Positions 5,444-7,273 of a stretch of DNA of 7,273 bases are shown in pieces. Every line of letters begins with the position of its first letter. The first letter of the stretch is position 1. The DNA is taken from contig DUTZ01000231.1 in assembly GCA_012841845.1 (NCBI GenBank), positions 1 to 7,273 of the forward strand, read 5' to 3'. The notes beneath the pieces are model-generated. The model was not told where the DNA came from. It did no database searches and saw only the letters and a list, made by a program, of their open reading frames with translations. The translations under genes and the position numbers were made by a program. The DNA comes from Actinomycetales bacterium. Lineage in GTDB: Bacteria; Actinomycetota; Actinomycetes; Mycobacteriales; Mycobacteriaceae.

Positions 5444-5853
5444 GGCGACGGCTCGACCCCCAGGTCCGCGAGCAGCCCCAGCACCCGCCGGCGGATCTCG
5501 TCACGGATCGGCCGCACCGCGTCCACGCCCTGCCCGGCCGGGTCGTCGAGCGTCCAGTCCAGGTAGCGCTTGCCGGGGAAGACCGGGCACGCGTCGCCGC
5601 AGCCCATGGTGATGCACACGTCGCTGGCCTCGACCGCCTCGGTGGTGAGGAGCTTCGGCGTCTCGGCCGAGAGGTCGATGCCCTCCTCGAGCATCGCCTC
5701 GTACACCGCCGGGTTGACCGACTCCGCGGGCGCCGACCCCGCCGAGCGGACCTCGACCACCCCGCCGGACAGGTGCGTGGTGTACGCGGCCGCCATCTGC
5801 GAGCGGCCCGCGTTGTGCACACAGACGTAGAGGACGGAGGGGCGGTCGGTCAT
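5440..5853 (-). CDS. arsC: Arsenate reductase, low-molecular-weight phosphatase fold
   Basis: A 137-residue cytoplasmic enzyme that reduces arsenate to arsenite for export by Acr3. The P-loop CVHNAGRS at 11-18 has the CX5R active site of LMW tyrosine phosphatase-type ArsC (Cys11, Arg17). RSAGSAPAESVNPAVYEAMLEEGIDLS (36-62) and the late YLDWTLDDP (97-105), with the Asp-Asp-Pro that supplies the general acid in this fold, are also typical. Three more cysteines, Cys80, Cys85 and Cys89, lie in CITMGCGDACP. Cys85 and Cys89 could form the disulfide relay of thioredoxin-linked enzymes; in actinobacteria a mycothiol/mycoredoxin route is also possible and sequence alone does not decide. The ATG start at 5853 has AGGAG five nt upstream (5863-5859). 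It leads the arsO and permease genes, sharing a 4-bp overlap with arsO. The ArsR-type dyad at 5873-5894 lies 19 bp upstream, and the acyl-CoA dehydrogenase stop is 45 bp upstream on the same strand. Confidence 0.95.
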   Translation of the reverse strand: MTDRPSVLYVCVHNAGRSQMAAAYTTHLSGGVVEVRSAGSAPAESVNPAVYEAMLEEGIDLSAETPKLLTTEAVEASDVCITMGCGDACPVFPGKRYLDWTLDDPAGQGVDAVRPIRDEIRRRVLGLLADLGVEPSP

Positions 5854-5872
5854 CGTGGCTCCTACCCGCGAA

Positions 5873-5894
5873 AGTATCGATGCCCGTCGATACT
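5873..5894. promoter_or_regulatory. ArsR-type operator O2 upstream of arsC
   Basis: AGTATCGA (5873-5880), six bases TGCCCG, then TCGATACT (5887-5894): perfect 8-bp arms. The core TATCGA-N6-TCGATA has the same half-site and spacing as the site between acr3 and arsR. A TACTTT hexamer on the minus strand (5876-5871) is a candidate -10 overlapping the dyad, and TGACGG (5901-5896) a weak -35 at 19 bp. It sits 4 bp past the acyl-CoA dehydrogenase stop, so a terminator for that gene is the alternative reading; the short TTT after the stem is a poor U-tract, and the match to the acr3/arsR site favours an operator. Confidence 0.68.
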
Positions 5895-5898
5895 ACCG

Positions 5899-7056
5899 TC
5901 AGAGGGAGCGGGCGATGAGCTCCTTCATGATCTCGTTGGTGCCGCCGTAGATCCGCATGACGCGGGCCGCGGCGTACATCTGCGCGATGGGGTACTCCAT
6001 CATGTAGCCGTAGCCGCCGAAGAGCTGCAGGCAGCGGTCCACCACGTCGTCGAGCATCTCGGTGGCCTTGAGCTTGGCCATCGAGGCCGTGGTCGCGTCG
6101 AGCCGACCGTCCACGTCGAGCTGCACGCAGTGGTCCACGAACACCTTGGCCGTGTACACCTCGGTCTTGCAGTACGCGAGCTCGTGCTTGGTGTTCTGGA
6201 AGTCGAAGACGGTCTTGCCGAAGGCGCCGCGCTCCTTGACGTAGTCGATCGTCTGCAGCACCGCGGCCTCGGCCATGGACACCGCGTCCACCGCGATCGC
6301 CAGGCGCTCGCGCGGCAGCTGGTTCATGAGCTGGTAGAAGCCCTGCCCCTCCTCGCCGCCGAGCAGGTTGGCGGCGGGCACGCGCATGTCGTTGAAGAAC
6401 AGCTCGGCGGTGTCCGCGCCGTGGCGGCCGATCTTCTCCAGCACGCGGCCGCGCTCGAAGCCGGGGGTGTCGGCGGTGACGGCGAACAGGCTCATCCCCC
6501 TGTGCCCGGCCTCGGGGTCGGTCTTGGCCACCACCACCACGAAGTCGGCCGAGCCGCCGTTGGAGATGAACGTCTTGGAGCCGTTGATCACGTACTCGTC
6601 GCCGTCACGCCTGGCGGTGGTGCGCACGCCCTGCAGGTCCGAGCCGGCACCGGGCTCGGTCATGGCGATCGCGGCGATCCACTCGCCCGAGGCGATCCTG
6701 GGCAGCCACGCCTTCTTCTGCTCCTCGCTGCCGTAGTTCATCACGTAGTGCGGCGTGATGGTGGAGCCGACGCCCATGCCGAACGCCGTGTCGAGGCTGT
6801 AGATGAGCTCCTCGGTGACGAGGTACTCCATGGCCGCGTCGCCGCCCTGCCCGCCGTACTCCTCCGGCACGTCGAGCAGCAGCAGGCCGGCCTCGCCGGT
6901 GCGCCGCCAGGTCTCGCGGTCCACGTACTTCTGCTCGGCCCACCTCTCCTGGTTGGGCGTCATCTCCTTGGCGAAGAACGCCCGCGCGTGCTCGCGGAGC
7001 AGCCGGTGGTCGTCGGACTCCCAGGTGGGGCGGTAGTCGGGGAAGAGTGCGGACAC
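5899..7056 (-). CDS. Acyl-CoA dehydrogenase, long-chain (LCAD/ACADL)-like
   Basis: A 385-residue FAD flavoprotein, normal family length, that introduces the alpha-beta double bond in acyl-CoA substrates. Signature AMTEPGAGSDLQG is at 131-143 and the second signature QLFGGYGYMMEYPIAQMYAAARV at 344-366. GRHGADTAELFFNDMRVPAANLLGG (210-234) and AFGKTVFDFQNTKHELA (278-294) are the usual flavin and dimer contacts. The C-terminal IYGGTNEIMKELIAR (369-383) has Gly371 where MCAD and SCAD carry their catalytic glutamate; LCAD-type enzymes instead use a glutamate in the helix LPRERLAIA, here Glu250. The GTG start at 7056 is supported by AGGAGG at 7068-7063, six nt upstream. No electron transfer flavoprotein or other beta-oxidation gene is nearby, so the pathway (fatty acid, branched chain or other) is open. 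It precedes arsC on the same strand but appears functionally unrelated, and a separate operator stands between them. Confidence 0.93.
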   Translation of the reverse strand: MSALFPDYRPTWESDDHRLLREHARAFFAKEMTPNQERWAEQKYVDRETWRRTGEAGLLLLDVPEEYGGQGGDAAMEYLVTEELIYSLDTAFGMGVGSTITPHYVMNYGSEEQKKAWLPRIASGEWIAAIAMTEPGAGSDLQGVRTTARRDGDEYVINGSKTFISNGGSADFVVVVAKTDPEAGHRGMSLFAVTADTPGFERGRVLEKIGRHGADTAELFFNDMRVPAANLLGGEEGQGFYQLMNQLPRERLAIAVDAVSMAEAAVLQTIDYVKERGAFGKTVFDFQNTKHELAYCKTEVYTAKVFVDHCVQLDVDGRLDATTASMAKLKATEMLDDVVDRCLQLFGGYGYMMEYPIAQMYAAARVMRIYGGTNEIMKELIARSL

Positions 7057-7121
7057 GAGGGGCCTCCTGTGGGGGTCGACGACGACGAGGTCTGCCGTCA
7101 GCCTACGACCGCACCCGCGTG

Positions 7122-7151
7122 GCCCGCCCTCCGGTGCGTCCGCGGGCGGGC
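7122..7151 (-). terminator. GC-rich hairpin after the rightmost gene
   Basis: GCCCGCCC (7122-7129) and GGGCGGGC (7144-7151) are perfect 8-bp complements around a 14-nt loop. The stem begins in the last base of the TAG stop of the minus-strand gene at 7151-7273. No T-run follows, so it may be a weak or factor-assisted terminator, or just a stabilising 3' stem. The rest of 7057-7150 holds only the ribosome binding site of the acyl-CoA dehydrogenase gene and no clear promoter. Confidence 0.45.
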
Positions 7152-7273
7152 TAGTACCGCCGCCGGAGCCGCAGCCGCCAGGGCCGCCCGTCCGGGTCGT
7201 GCAGCCACAGGTACGCCGGCGCGGCCAGGGCCATGAGCAGCGGGTTCAGGCGCGGCGGCTGGAGCGGCCGCAG
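7151..7273 (-). CDS. 3' end of an unrecognised protein gene (start outside window)
   Basis: An open frame enters at base 7273 and ends at a TAG (7153-7151), giving 40 residues. All 41 codons, stop included, end in G or C, which fits the codon use of the real genes here. The residues are LRPLQPPRLN, a hydrophobic stretch PLLMALAAPAYLWLH (about 11-25), then DPDGRPW and a very basic tail RLRLRRRY. A short membrane-associated segment with a cytoplasmic basic tail is possible. I do not recognise the family from this fragment. It ends 94 bp before the acyl-CoA dehydrogenase start on the same strand and is followed by a hairpin. Confidence 0.5.
   Translation of the reverse strand: MRPLQPPRLNPLLMALAAPAYLWLHDPDGRPWRLRLRRRY

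Noticed and set aside
4154..5566. Long plus-strand open frame opposite arsO and the permease
   Set aside because: It is rich in Arg, His, Gly and Pro with no family pattern, and lies opposite genes with clear motifs; long antisense frames are expected at this GC content.
5873..5901. Intrinsic terminator for the acyl-CoA dehydrogenase gene
   Set aside because: The stem is AT-rich and followed by only TTT; the half-site and spacing match the acr3/arsR dyad, so an operator is preferred, though termination is not excluded.
5773..7236. Long plus-strand open frame opposite the acyl-CoA dehydrogenase
   Set aside because: Its translation is a repetitive His/Val/Gly/Leu-rich shadow of a well-conserved gene on the other strand.
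7232..7273. ATG on the plus strand running off the right edge
   Set aside because: No good ribosome binding site and only 14 codons visible; the minus-strand frame has uniform G/C third positions and a hairpin just after its stop.
1..7273. Mobile elements, tRNA/rRNA genes, CRISPR arrays or defence genes
   Set aside because: No transposase or integrase motifs, no terminal repeats or spaced direct repeats, and no tRNA-like sequence was noticed in the short intergenic gaps.

Overview
The window is very GC-rich and almost fully coding. Third codon positions are nearly all G or C, GTG starts are common (four of the eight genes whose start is visible), and there are TANNNT -10 hexamers set 6 nt before start codons. 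The arsenic regulator has an N-terminal Cys-Cys pair like that described for Corynebacterium glutamicum ArsR. Together these point to a high-GC actinobacterium, probably Mycobacteriales (Dietzia, Gordonia or Rhodococcus-like). The genus is a guess.

Layout, left to right. (1) 1-1227: a divergent arsenic pair, acr3 (minus strand, C-terminus cut by the window edge) and arsR (plus). They are separated by a 79-bp intergenic region holding an ArsR-type dyad and two back-to-back promoters that look leaderless. (2) 1301-3546: an unrelated-looking block with a small amphi-Trp protein (plus), a SulP anion transporter with a STAS domain (minus), and a divergent MerR-family regulator (plus). A perfect 9-3-9 dyad lies between the transporter and the regulator. 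(3) 3569-5853: a minus-strand run of arsC, arsO and a TauE/SafE permease. arsC and arsO overlap by 4 bp; arsO and the permease are 24 bp apart, and a perfect 16-bp CsoR/CstR-like palindrome sits in that gap. A second dyad, nearly identical to the acr3/arsR one, lies upstream of arsC. (4) 5899-7056: an LCAD-like acyl-CoA dehydrogenase (minus). (5) 7151-7273: the last 40 codons of an unrecognised minus-strand gene, followed by a GC-rich hairpin.

How it fits together. ArsC would reduce arsenate to arsenite, Acr3 would export arsenite, ArsR would sense arsenite and repress, and ArsO is a flavin monooxygenase of unsettled role found in ars clusters. The two halves of the ars system are about 4.2 kb apart (arsR stop to arsC stop, measured across the SulP/MerR block and the permease and arsO genes) yet share the dyad TATCGA-N6-TCRATA, which suggests one split ArsR regulon. 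The permease has its own different operator, so it may answer to copper or persulfide stress as well as to arsenic. No RNA genes, insertion sequences, CRISPR arrays or prophage genes were seen.
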